Origin: Actinoallomurus bryophytorum
GTDB lineage: Bacteria; Actinomycetota; Actinomycetes; Streptosporangiales; Streptosporangiaceae
Direction: 5' to 3'
DNA length: 64,000 bases
NCBI RefSeq assembly: GCF_006716425.1
Contig: NZ_VFOZ01000001.1
Coordinates: forward strand, 5,146,001-5,210,000
The first letter of the stretch is position 1, and each line of letters starts with the position of its first letter. The notes beneath the pieces are model-generated. The model worked only from the letters and a program-made list of their open reading frames with translations. It did not search any database and had not been told where the DNA came from. Of the stretch, positions 25,545 to 33,178 are shown one piece after another. The position numbers were made by a program, and so were the translations under genes.

Positions 25545-25907
25545 GTGCACCTCAATACATTCATGCGCGCCTCGGTCGTCGCCGGCGGCCTCGCCACAAC
25601 GGCACTGCTCGGCGGCGGGACCGCATTCGCCGCCACATCCACTCCGGTCACTTCGGTTAAGCCGCTTTCAAGCCTCTGCCATGTCAAGGCCCGCTACAGC
25701 AACACTCCCATCAACCAGTCCCCTTCGACCGGAAGCAAAGTAGTCGGCAGCCTCACCAAGGGCGTGTGGTACGCCTCGGGATGCGATCCCATCGCCGGCG
25801 GCACCTACACGGCCTGCTACGGCACTTCCAACGCCTGGTATCTCGTAACCTCCCCGACCAGGGGCTACGTCAAGTACTACTGCGTCGCGGCCGAGATATC
25901 GGCATAA
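25545..25907 (+). CDS. Small secreted SH3-like protein
   Basis: A 120-residue exported protein. The signal peptide (to about residue 29, ALLGGGTAFAA) precedes a beta-rich mature part with four Cys (LCHVKARYS, SGCDPI, YTACYGT, KYYCVAA). The strand pattern with SNTPINQSPSTGSKVVGSLT and a GVWY segment looks like a bacterial SH3 domain. Such domains bind peptidoglycan or serve as extracellular adhesion or inhibitor modules. GTG 25545 follows a strong GGAGGAGGA site. It lies 65 bp upstream of another small secreted protein and is less GC-rich than its neighbours, which hints at transfer. Confidence 0.7.
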   Translation: MHLNTFMRASVVAGGLATTALLGGGTAFAATSTPVTSVKPLSSLCHVKARYSNTPINQSPSTGSKVVGSLTKGVWYASGCDPIAGGTYTACYGTSNAWYLVTSPTRGYVKYYCVAAEISA

Positions 25908-25972
25908 CGACGCCTAGCCACGGCCTGGCTCGCGAAACAGCGAACATCGACTTCGTCAAAGAAGGAATTGGA

Positions 25973-26209
25973 ATGCGCATACGTACACTTCTAGCGAGTG
26001 TCGGACTCGCTTCAATAGCGGCCGTTGGAATAAGCGCTCCAGACGCGCATGCGGCTGCATGGCAGTTCACCGGGAATCTTTACGCTCAAAAGTCATCCTG
26101 TGTGGATGATGGTCAGCAGTATGAGCGTGAAGGTTACCCGTACAAATGCACGTATGCTTATTTCTCATTCACCAAGCAGTACCTATACTGGCTTTATATC
26201 TACAATTAA
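25973..26209 (+). CDS. Small secreted protein of unknown function
   Basis: A 78-residue exported protein. The signal peptide (residues 1-27, MRIRTLLASVGLASIAAVG, cleavage after DAHA) leaves a mature peptide of about 50 residues with two Cys and many Tyr (YEREGYPYKCTYAYFSF, QYLYWLYIYN). I do not recognise the family. GAAGGA at 25961-25966 precedes ATG 25973. Codon use is clearly less GC-rich than in neighbouring genes. A 14-bp hairpin follows. It may act with the SH3-like protein upstream. Confidence 0.65.
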   Translation: MRIRTLLASVGLASIAAVGISAPDAHAAAWQFTGNLYAQKSSCVDDGQQYEREGYPYKCTYAYFSFTKQYLYWLYIYN

Positions 26210-26224
26210 TCATCTTCCAGGCAC

Positions 26225-26264
26225 CCAACCGCGCCGAGACCGAGCGACCGCTCGGCGCGGTTGG
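26225..26264 (+). terminator. Hairpin terminator after the small secreted genes
   Basis: A 14-bp perfect stem (CCAACCGCGCCGAG / CTCGGCGCGGTTGG) with a 12-base loop, 15 bp after the stop of the preceding gene. There is no U-tract. Confidence 0.65.
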
Positions 26265-26500
26265 CCGCGGCCCGAGATGCCTTGCCCAAAAACCTGTCCG
26301 ACCTGGTGAGCGGGCTCGGGGAGTAGTAGGCAACGACGCGCGAGACTACGCCGGTTCGGCTGTCGGGTCGTATGCCGTGACACCGGTTCAGGCCTACGGT
26401 CTCAGTCTGCCCATGTACGTCCGTCCGCCGACACGGCGGACGTGAACGCGGGCGTTCGTTCCGCTCGATGGTGACCTGCTGCTCGGCGGTACGTAGGCAG

Positions 26501-26628
26501 GAAGCCGGCGATGCGTAGGACGACGTATCGCCAGGCGCATCGGCCGGCCGTGATGCTGAGTTGATGAATGCTCCTCCGAATGAACTGTTTTCCCAAGCCG
26601 CAGCCGCACCCACGTTTTCCCGCACCAT
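26501..26628 (+). repeat. Dispersed repeat, copy A, behind a LuxR-tail relic
   Basis: About 128 bp align with 42925-43049, including identical blocks CGTATCGCCAGG, TGATGCTGAGTT and CCGAATGAACTGTTT. Just upstream (about 26442-26492) a few codons (GVRS, then DGDLLLGGT and a stop after a frameshift) match the C-terminal tail of a LuxR-type regulator, as at copy B. The repeat covers the start of the lipoprotein gene at 26564. Confidence 0.65.
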
Positions 26629-27316
26629 ACGAAGCCTCGCGATCGGCTTGGTGACCATCCTGCTGTCCTCGCTGCTGCTCACCGGGTGCGGTGGCAAGAG
26701 CGACCCGACCGCGGACCCGCTGCCGTCCGGCGTCGCGAGCGCGGAGTCGCAGCCGCCTCTGGAGCCCTCCGGCCCCGACGATCCGGCACCCAAGGTGGAC
26801 CGGCCCTACGCCCGGTTACCGACGTTGCCGACCGGCAGCAACGACAACAGCACCGACACGGTGAACCAGACGCACTGTGTGAAGATCAGCCTGCTGGGTG
26901 ACGTGCCGGACGGCATTTCGGCCAAGGTGACTGCGATCCGAGTGGATCGAACCGACGTGTTCAAAGTATCGGGAGGCTCCTGCGCCGGCCCGTCCTGCTG
27001 GGGCTTCACGTTCACGGCGGATGACGTGCCCTGCTACGTCGGGGTGGTTCCCCTGGTCTTCGACGACGATACGGGCCGGCAGGACACCAGTCTGTCGCTC
27101 TCCGGTGACGTGCGATGCAAGCCGGGAGCCGAGCAGGCATGCGCCGCGTTCGTCGCGGACGTGAAGGGCCGGGGCGGCAGGACGATCCCGCTGTTCCCCC
27201 CGCCGAAACCGGATCCCGGCGAATCCGGCGGGGTAGGCGGCCCGCGCCCGGACGGAGACAAACGGTCGCCGGAGGCAATGGCCACCCAGGGCGAGCGGCC
27301 ACCGCTCAATGGATGA
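26564..27316 (+). CDS. Putative lipoprotein
   Basis: A protein of about 250 residues. After a 22-residue polar start comes a hydrophobic stretch (SLAIGLVTILLSSLL) ending in the lipobox LLTGC, so it is probably lipid-anchored on the outer face of the membrane. A Pro/Ser/Asp-rich linker follows, then a beta-rich domain with six Cys (THCVKIS, GGSCAGPSCWGFTF, DVPCYVG, VRCKPGAEQACAAF). A Pro/Gly-rich tail ends the protein. A rare TTA codon is at 26816-26818. The start lies in a dispersed repeat and has no strong ribosome site. Its end overlaps the next gene by 8 bp. Function unknown. Confidence 0.65.
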   Translation: MNAPPNELFSQAAAAPTFSRTIRSLAIGLVTILLSSLLLTGCGGKSDPTADPLPSGVASAESQPPLEPSGPDDPAPKVDRPYARLPTLPTGSNDNSTDTVNQTHCVKISLLGDVPDGISAKVTAIRVDRTDVFKVSGGSCAGPSCWGFTFTADDVPCYVGVVPLVFDDDTGRQDTSLSLSGDVRCKPGAEQACAAFVADVKGRGGRTIPLFPPPKPDPGESGGVGGPRPDGDKRSPEAMATQGERPPLNG

Positions 27317-28244
27317 CGGTGGTGGCGGCGAGCGGGAGGACAGCGGGCTGTCGCAACGGCTCCGATCATGGGCCCCCGCGATAGCACCGGTCACCATCCT
27401 GAGCGCCCTGCTCTTCTACTTCGGGTACGTATCATCCCGAGCGCTGTACGAGTACTTCGGCATCGACGTGGACACGATCGGCCTGGGCACCCAGGACTAC
27501 ATCATGCGCAGCCCACAACCCCTGCTGGTGCCGGTCCTGCTGCTGACGCTGCTCGGTGCCGGCGGGCTCCTGCTGCACGCGGCGATCCACCGCAGGATCA
27601 CGAACGTGGGTTTGCCGCCGCGCCGGATCCGGCGACTCATCGGCGCCGCGAAAGTGACGGGAGCGGTGGTGCTCGCGGCCGCCATCGTGTTGCTGTTCGC
27701 GTACGGACTGGTGCGCGAGTGGGCCGCGTACAGCCTGGTGACGCCGCTACTCGTGATCACCGGCGGCGGACTCGCCACGTACGCGTGGCGGCTGTCCGAC
27801 CTCATCGGCGAGGCGCCTTGGGACGGCCCGGCGACCCGTACGCCCGCCCACGCCGACCCCGGCGCGATGCTACGACGGACCGGCCGTTTCATGATCTACG
27901 TGCTGATCGTGACTGCCGTGTTCTGGGTCACCGCGACGGTCGCGCAGTGGTCCGGACGGGGCCAGGCACGGGACACGGCGGTGTATCTCGGCCGCCTACC
28001 GCGCGTCATCCTCGACACGAAGGAGAGGTTGTATCTGCGGAGCCTGGTCGTCGAGGAGTCACGGCTACCCGACGCCGAGGGCCAAACGTTCCGGTATCGC
28101 TACCGAAGGCTGCGGCTCCTCGTGATCGGCCAGGACCGGATGTTCCTTGTGCCAGAGGTGTGGTCGGCGGGGAACTCGACGCTGATCATCCCGATCGACG
28201 GTTCCGTGCGGATCCAGTTCCAGTTCCAGAACGACGCTCCCTGA
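27309..28244 (+). CDS. Membrane protein of unknown function
   Basis: A 311-residue protein with about five membrane helices, at roughly residues 23-40, 60-82, 105-128, 137-152 and 195-213. A basic cytoplasmic loop (RRITNVGLPPRRIRRLIGAA) lies between the second and third helices. A soluble C-terminal domain of about 90 residues (TKERLYLRSLVVEES ... FQFQNDAP) follows. It overlaps the lipoprotein gene by 8 bp, so the two are coupled and probably form a membrane complex. No family is recognised. Confidence 0.65.
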   Translation: MDDGGGGEREDSGLSQRLRSWAPAIAPVTILSALLFYFGYVSSRALYEYFGIDVDTIGLGTQDYIMRSPQPLLVPVLLLTLLGAGGLLLHAAIHRRITNVGLPPRRIRRLIGAAKVTGAVVLAAAIVLLFAYGLVREWAAYSLVTPLLVITGGGLATYAWRLSDLIGEAPWDGPATRTPAHADPGAMLRRTGRFMIYVLIVTAVFWVTATVAQWSGRGQARDTAVYLGRLPRVILDTKERLYLRSLVVEESRLPDAEGQTFRYRYRRLRLLVIGQDRMFLVPEVWSAGNSTLIIPIDGSVRIQFQFQNDAP

Positions 28245-28367
28245 ATCGCACCAGCGCAATCGACCGCAACGTCACCGGCGATACCCGTCGCACAGACCAG
28301 CGAGTAACGTTTTCATTCTTTTGCGGACAGCCTCAACGGGCGATTACGTTCGGGTTACTCTGTCGCG

Positions 28368-29789
28368 ATGATCTTGCATCGAATTCGCAAACGCGGTCGA
28401 GGCCTGGTCGCGCTCGGCGGCGCGGCAGTGTTAGCGGCCACCCTCATTCAACCGGCCGACGCGGCCACGCACCGGTCCGGTGACCTCGCCGAGCGGCTCC
28501 AGCAGACCATGGCCGGGCTGAACTTCGGCGACGTCCTGGACACGACCCCGCCGGGATCGGCCCAGGCGCGCGCCCTCCGTGCTCAGCAGCAGGCCGAACC
28601 GGCGCGCCCGGAACACGCGCCCGCGGTGAGCGCCGCCGCCGCCACGACGATCCATCAGCAACCGCAGGTCGACGTGGCCGTCATCGAGCTCGACAAGAAG
28701 GGGCGTGCCCTCTCCTCCGGCAACGTCCTGATGAGCCCGAAGTACAAGGACGGCGTCACCGTCCCGGTGGACAAGAACCTCCACACCACCGCGGTCCGGT
28801 ACCGCCTGTGGGACACCGACCAGTGGGACGCCGCCAACGGGCAGGGAACGACCGATACCGTCCCCGGCCGCGAGAACGCGCCTCTCGATTTCATGGAGCC
28901 CTACCCGGCGTCGATCATCAAACTGATGGTCGGCTTCGGAATCATGCAGTTGGTGGACAAAGGCGCCATCAAGCTGAGCGACACCTATGCCTACACGCCG
29001 ACGAAGCCCTCCGACCGGTGTGAGGGCGCCACGACCCGGACGATCGGCGAGTACTTCGACCGGATGATCACCGTCTCGGACAACGGCGCGGCGTGCACGC
29101 TCATCAAGGTGATGCACGAGCACGGCGGGGTCGACTGGCTCAACCAGGAGTTCCAGGACATGGGCCTGGAGATGCTGCAGCTGAAGGGCACCGACCCGGC
29201 CAACGGCGACTGGTCCCCGTACGTCACGATGTCGTCGCTCGACACCGCCAAGCTGCTGATGCTCATCAACGGCGTGTCGGGCCGGGCATGGACCGCCCCG
29301 AACGGCAAGCCGGTCACCAGCGACGTCCTGAGCGCCTCGTCCCGCGCGTTCTTCATGAAGGAACTCGGCGAACAGGGGTGGAACAACGTCCTGTCGACGA
29401 CGAACTACTGCGGTTACTCCTACCCGACCCAGGGCATGCCGCAGCGCATCGCGCAGCGGTGGATCGGCGCCGACGGGACCGTGACGGTCAACGACGACCC
29501 GACCGACGGGAAGTACGTCTATCCCGCGCAGCCCTGCCAGGACGCCGCCGAGGTGACGTTCGCCCACAAGACCGGGCTGACGGCGTTCGCGGCCGGAGAC
29601 GCGGGCATCGTGCATTCGCTGCCCGGCAAGGCGAAGCGTGACTACATCATCGTCGCCTTCAGCAACCTCGGCTGGCGCTACATCGACACGAACCGGCCCA
29701 TGAACCCGCCCGTCCAGCCTGCGGTGAACCGCACCGAGAAGTTCGCGAAGCTCGGCCGCGCGATGGACGATTACGAGGCCCGGCGGTAG
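28368..29789 (+). CDS. Secreted beta-lactamase-like serine hydrolase
   Basis: A 473-residue exported protein of the class A beta-lactamase/PBP-like fold. The signal peptide (to about residue 32, PADAA) precedes an Ala/Gln-rich region and the catalytic domain. Active-site motifs are Ser182-x-x-Lys185 (PASIIKL), Ser237-Asp-Asn239 and Lys401-Thr-Gly403 (AHKTGL). The enzyme is much longer than a typical beta-lactamase (about 290), and the extra N-terminal strand region suggests an actinobacterial serine hydrolase, possibly acting on peptidoglycan, rather than an antibiotic resistance enzyme. A TTA codon occurs at 28431-28433. A strong terminator follows. Confidence 0.85.
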   Translation: MILHRIRKRGRGLVALGGAAVLAATLIQPADAATHRSGDLAERLQQTMAGLNFGDVLDTTPPGSAQARALRAQQQAEPARPEHAPAVSAAAATTIHQQPQVDVAVIELDKKGRALSSGNVLMSPKYKDGVTVPVDKNLHTTAVRYRLWDTDQWDAANGQGTTDTVPGRENAPLDFMEPYPASIIKLMVGFGIMQLVDKGAIKLSDTYAYTPTKPSDRCEGATTRTIGEYFDRMITVSDNGAACTLIKVMHEHGGVDWLNQEFQDMGLEMLQLKGTDPANGDWSPYVTMSSLDTAKLLMLINGVSGRAWTAPNGKPVTSDVLSASSRAFFMKELGEQGWNNVLSTTNYCGYSYPTQGMPQRIAQRWIGADGTVTVNDDPTDGKYVYPAQPCQDAAEVTFAHKTGLTAFAAGDAGIVHSLPGKAKRDYIIVAFSNLGWRYIDTNRPMNPPVQPAVNRTEKFAKLGRAMDDYEARR

Positions 29790-29804
29790 CCGACGCCTGA
29801 TCAC

Positions 29805-29834
29805 GAAAGGGGCCGGGTCACTCCGGCCCCTTTC
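29805..29834 (+). terminator. Intrinsic terminator after the serine hydrolase
   Basis: A 12-bp perfect stem (GAAAGGGGCCGG / CCGGCCCCTTTC) with a 6-base loop, 15 bp after the stop codon, followed by a short pyrimidine tract. Confidence 0.8.
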
Positions 29835-29986
29835 CTCATATGCGAGAACGACGGCCGAGTCCCCACTGAGCTCCGCGGCGTCGGCCGATAAGCAGGCCTC
29901 GCAGGCCACGCAGCACTCTGGCGCAGCGTCCCCGCACCGGCCGGCATGTCGTTGTTCTGCCGGAGAACCAGCCCTGGTGCCGGGTA

Positions 29987-30547
29987 TCAGCCGTCGGCGA
30001 GGCGTTGGATCGTCGTGCCGAGCCACTCCTCGAGCTCGGCACGGTCGCCCAGGTCGGACCGCAGCAGTCGGCGGCGGGTCAGCACGCCGACGACGAAGGC
30101 ATCGATCGCGGCGGCCCGGTCGCGGGCGCTCGCGTCGTCCAGGCCGGTGTCGCGCAAGTAGCGGTGCAGCGGCTCCATCGCGTTGGTGTCGTAGAAGGCG
30201 GCCAGCGCCTCCGCCGCCTCGGGGCGTTCCCCCGCTGCGCGCAGCAGCGCGAGCAGCGGATCCTCGCCGGGCAGGTCGAACCAGCGCGTGACGATGCTCG
30301 CGGCGAGCCGCGCACCGAGCGAGGACCGGTCGCCTTCGATCGAGATCGAGACCGGGATCTCCACCCGCGTCGCCGCGAGGAAAAGGCCGTCCTTGCCACC
30401 GAAGTAGCGCGTGATCAGGTTGGGCGACACCCCTGCGGCGGCGGCCACCCCGGTGACGGTGACCCCCGCGAACCCTCGCTGGGCGAACTGGCGCTGCGCC
30501 TGCTCGAGGATCCGTTGCCGGGTGGCGGCGGCATCGCGGGTTCTCAT
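29987..30547 (-). CDS. TetR-family repressor of the divergent epoxide hydrolase
   Basis: A 186-residue TetR regulator. The N-terminal helix-turn-helix reads RQRILEQAQRQFAQRGFAGV, then VTGVAAAAGVSPNLITRYFG. The C-terminal helices form the ligand and dimer domain. ATG 30547 lies inside the 44-bp palindrome that also contains the start of the divergent epoxide hydrolase. An upstream in-frame start at 30565 would add six residues encoded by the palindrome. Either way there is no room for a Shine-Dalgarno site, so the message may be leaderless. It very likely binds the palindrome and represses both genes. Confidence 0.9.
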   Translation of the reverse strand: MRTRDAAATRQRILEQAQRQFAQRGFAGVTVTGVAAAAGVSPNLITRYFGGKDGLFLAATRVEIPVSISIEGDRSSLGARLAASIVTRWFDLPGEDPLLALLRAAGERPEAAEALAAFYDTNAMEPLHRYLRDTGLDDASARDRAAAIDAFVVGVLTRRRLLRSDLGDRAELEEWLGTTIQRLADG

Positions 30548-30588
30548 GTGTATGAGCATACACATCGATGTGTATGCTCATACACATG
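30545..30588. promoter_or_regulatory. Perfect 44-bp palindromic double operator
   Basis: The whole segment equals its own reverse complement. It contains two sites, TGTGTATGAGCATACACA (30547-30564) and TGTGTATGCTCATACACA (30569-30586), each with 8-bp arms around a 2-bp centre and set 22 bp apart centre to centre. Both divergent start codons lie at its edges. It is a clear TetR-type operator pair. Confidence 0.85.
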
Positions 30589-31638
30589 AACGACGAACTC
30601 CGAGAACGTCTCCGGCACCGGCGTCGCGTCACCGTCCCGTGGAGCGACGACCCCACCCGCGGCGTCGGCGGCGCCACCTTCGACGCCCTGCTCGACCGGT
30701 GGGCGAACGATTTCGACTGGAGCGTGCACGAGCGCCGCATCGACGGGCTGCCTTGGCGGTCGGTGAGGTCGGGCGACACCGAGCTGCGCCTGATTCACCA
30801 GCGGTCGGCCTATCCGGACGCGCCGGTGGTGGTCCTTCTGCACGGCTGGCCCGACTCGGTGCTGCGTTTCGAGCGCGTCCTGCCCCTGCTCACCGACTTT
30901 CATCTGGTGGTGCCGGCGCTGCCGGGCTTCCCGTTCGCGCCGCCGCTCACCACCCCCGGCATGTCGGCCAACCGCATCGCCGGCATCGTCGCCGACGCCC
31001 TCGACCAGCTCGGCTACGGCCGCTATACGCTGTCCGCCGGCGACGTCGGCGGCATCGTTGCCGAGATCCTCGCGGCCGAGCACCCCGACCGGGTGGCGTC
31101 ACTGCACCTCACCAACGTCGCGTTGCGCCGTGCCGCCACCGCGGACCCGGCCAGGCTCGCCCCCGACGCGGCCGGCTATCCCGCCCAGGCTGGGCAGTGG
31201 TCCCGGGCCAACGGCGGATTCGTCGCCGAGCAGTCGACCCGGCCCAACACGCTCGCCGTGGCCCTCGGTGACTCTCCCGCCGGGCTCGCCGCGTGGATCA
31301 CCGAGAAGCTGCAGGCGTGGTCGGGCGAGGGAGCCTTCACCCCGGACGACATCCTCACCTGGGTCAGCGCCTACTGGACCACCGGCGCGATCGCCACGTC
31401 GTTCGCCACCTACGTCGAACCGCCGGCCCTTGCCCCTCGCGTCGACACGCCGACCGTACTCTCCGTGTTCGCAGACGACTTCCTCCCGGCGCCGCGCGGC
31501 TATGCCGAGGCATTCCTCAACGTCCGCGAATACGTGGAGCACCCAGCCGGCGGACACTTCGCGGCCTGGGAACAGCCCGAGGCATATGCCGCCGACGTCC
31601 GCCGCGCGATCGAGCTGGGCGGCGGTGTCGGTTCTTGA
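30586..31638 (+). CDS. Epoxide hydrolase-like alpha/beta hydrolase
   Basis: A 350-residue alpha/beta hydrolase of the epoxide hydrolase branch. A shortened EHN-like start (FDALLDRWANDFDW) is followed by the oxyanion motif LHGWPDS, the nucleophile Asp153 in SAGDVGGIV, and a C-terminal HPAGGHFAAWEQP carrying the catalytic His. It should hydrolyse epoxides or related electrophiles, though the substrate is unknown. ATG 30586 lies on the edge of a palindromic double operator; an upstream in-frame ATG at 30568 exists inside it. Induction by TetR release in response to the substrate is the simplest reading. It is distantly related to the gene at 8346-9500. Confidence 0.87.
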   Translation: MNDELRERLRHRRRVTVPWSDDPTRGVGGATFDALLDRWANDFDWSVHERRIDGLPWRSVRSGDTELRLIHQRSAYPDAPVVVLLHGWPDSVLRFERVLPLLTDFHLVVPALPGFPFAPPLTTPGMSANRIAGIVADALDQLGYGRYTLSAGDVGGIVAEILAAEHPDRVASLHLTNVALRRAATADPARLAPDAAGYPAQAGQWSRANGGFVAEQSTRPNTLAVALGDSPAGLAAWITEKLQAWSGEGAFTPDDILTWVSAYWTTGAIATSFATYVEPPALAPRVDTPTVLSVFADDFLPAPRGYAEAFLNVREYVEHPAGGHFAAWEQPEAYAADVRRAIELGGGVGS

Positions 31639-31889
31639 CCGCGCATCGATGCGGCAGGAGCCGGCCATGCTTGGATCAACTGTTCGAAGGTCCTATCCGA
31701 ATGGATAGATGTAGCGCACTTGGACCGTCCAAGTTCCGCTCGGAGCAGGGCCAACTCCGGTGCCGTCCGAAAACGCGTTCCGCGATCGGTTCTTGATCAA
31801 CTGGCGGCCCCGATCACCGACGGTGAGGTCGTGGCCCGTCCGTATCGGCCCGCCCATTCCTGGACGGTCATGCCGCCAGGAGTCCCCTC

Positions 31890-32556
31890 CATGGCCGGCG
31901 TGATGCTCGGGGCATGGCGTGGCGAACAGATCGCCTCACTGATCGAGCCCTGGACCGGCATGTTGCGTAAAAGGGGGTGTGGGCCGCGTTCTGTCCGTGA
32001 TCGACCACGCGAACGCGGTGCTGCACAACGGCATCGGCCGCTACGACGTCGCGCTGGAGGCCGCGAGCGCGGCGTGCCGGCACGACGAACTGGGATCCGC
32101 CGCCACTTTGCCGGAGCTGGTGGAGGCGGCTACGCGCAGCGGGCAGCCCCGGCTCGCCGAATCGGCGCTGGAGCGCCTGGTGGAACGCACCCAGGCATGC
32201 GGTACCGACTGGGCGATCGGCGTCCAGCTCTCCTCGCGCGCGCTCCTCAGCGATGGTTCTGGGGCCGAGGAGGTCCACCAGGATGCGATCTACCGGTTGG
32301 AGCACACCCAGGGTGTCGTCGACCTGGCCCGCACACACCTGACCCATGGGGAGTGGTTGCGCCGTGAGTCCAGGCGCGGCGACGCCCGGACCCATCTGCG
32401 TCTCGCGCACGACATGCTGGCCGCGATCGGTGCGGCGGGCTTCGCGGCGCGGGCCGCATCTTCAAGAAGCTTGACCTCACCTCTCGTCGGCAGCTCCGGG
32501 ACCTGCGAGCGAACCGGCCGGCCGACTTCCTCGAAATAGGCGACGGAGGGAACTAG
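31890..32556 (+). pseudogene. LAL-type LuxR regulator relic
   Basis: Pieces of a large ATP-binding LuxR (LAL) regulator remain. The first is LGAWRGEQIASLIEPW; then, after a frameshift near 31975, come the TPR-like part (DHANAVLHNGIGRYDVALEA ... ELVEAATRSGQPRLAESALE ... THLTHGEWLRRESRR) and FAARA. After another shift near 32455 the frame reads IFKKLDLTSRRQLRDLRAN, the last helix of the LuxR DNA-binding domain. The ATPase domain and most of the helix-turn-helix are gone. It directly precedes the peptide/P450 cassette and may be its lost regulator. Confidence 0.75.
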
Positions 32557-32783
32557 GTGGGTCTCGCCGCTACGCCTGGGCTACCTCGACTAATGCCCTT
32601 TACAGTTAATCGACACCCGGCCAATGTCAAGACAATTAACATATTTTCGAAGCATCTCTAGTGAAGGGCCCACCGTGCCATGCGAAAGCGATGTAGAGGC
32701 CTTGGATATTGACGGCCGCCTTGGTACGGTGCGGGTGTATTGTTCGAAACATCATCGATTTCGTGTCGAAGGAGGCTCAGGTT
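32557..32783. promoter_or_regulatory. AT-richer leader before the small peptide gene
   Basis: A 227-bp non-coding stretch with local AT-rich blocks (around 32595-32650). A TTGACG at 32709-32714 could be a -35 element with a weak -10 near TATTGT (32738). AAGGAGG at 32769-32775 is an ideal ribosome binding site for ATG 32784. Confidence 0.4.
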
Positions 32784-32933
32784 ATGGCTAATTCTGGGGA
32801 CGTTATGGTTCATCCTGGGGAGCTGCAGGACCTGCTCACCACCATGGCCGAGTCCGAGCCCTCGCCCGAGCAGGGAACGGGCGAGCAGCGGATGGAATTC
32901 GGGATGATTGCGTGGTACCTCGAAACTCGATGA
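32784..32933 (+). CDS. Candidate ribosomal-peptide (RiPP) precursor, 49 residues
   Basis: A short gene with AAGGAGG placed 8 bp before ATG 32784. The product has a leader-like N-terminal part with an amphipathic helix (VHPGELQDLLTTMAES, residues 9-24) and an acidic Pro/Gly/Gln linker (residues 25-36). Its C-terminus is rich in aromatic residues (MEFGMIAWYLETR, residues 37-49). Trp44-Tyr45 in an AWYL context is the kind of site a P450 can cross-link, and the core of tryptorubin starts AWYI. It is followed by an M29 peptidase, a P450 and an MFS exporter on the same strand. I have not matched it to any known precursor. The alternative is a small regulatory or unrelated protein. Confidence 0.55.
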   Translation: MANSGDVMVHPGELQDLLTTMAESEPSPEQGTGEQRMEFGMIAWYLETR

Positions 32934-33178
32934 GCATCGAGTCATGGCTGACGCCCGCAAGGTAAGTGCTCACGCAATATCAACTGCCGCGCGTTCGGGC
33001 GTGTCCTGGTTTCGGTAGGTCCGATTGGTCGGGTCTCAGGCCAACTCTGTCGGGGTGGGGTTCGCCCGCTGCGTTGTCTTGTACCGGCATAAGTGCGCGG
33101 CCTACCACAGGTCCGGAGATTTCGAAACCGGCGGTTATTGCGCGGGAGCACTAAGGGAAAGGTAAGGCGCCGGTCGGG

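Noticed and set aside
28368-29789. Antibiotic resistance beta-lactamase
   Set aside because: The SxxK, SDN and KTG motifs fit the superfamily, but the length (473 residues) and missing clear class A omega-loop Glu motif make a general serine hydrolase more likely.
28431-30779. A 782-codon open frame on the minus strand opposite the serine hydrolase and through the TetR gene
   Set aside because: It is a shadow of GC-rich coding DNA: very rich in Arg, Gly and Val without domain signals, and it overlaps two well-supported genes.
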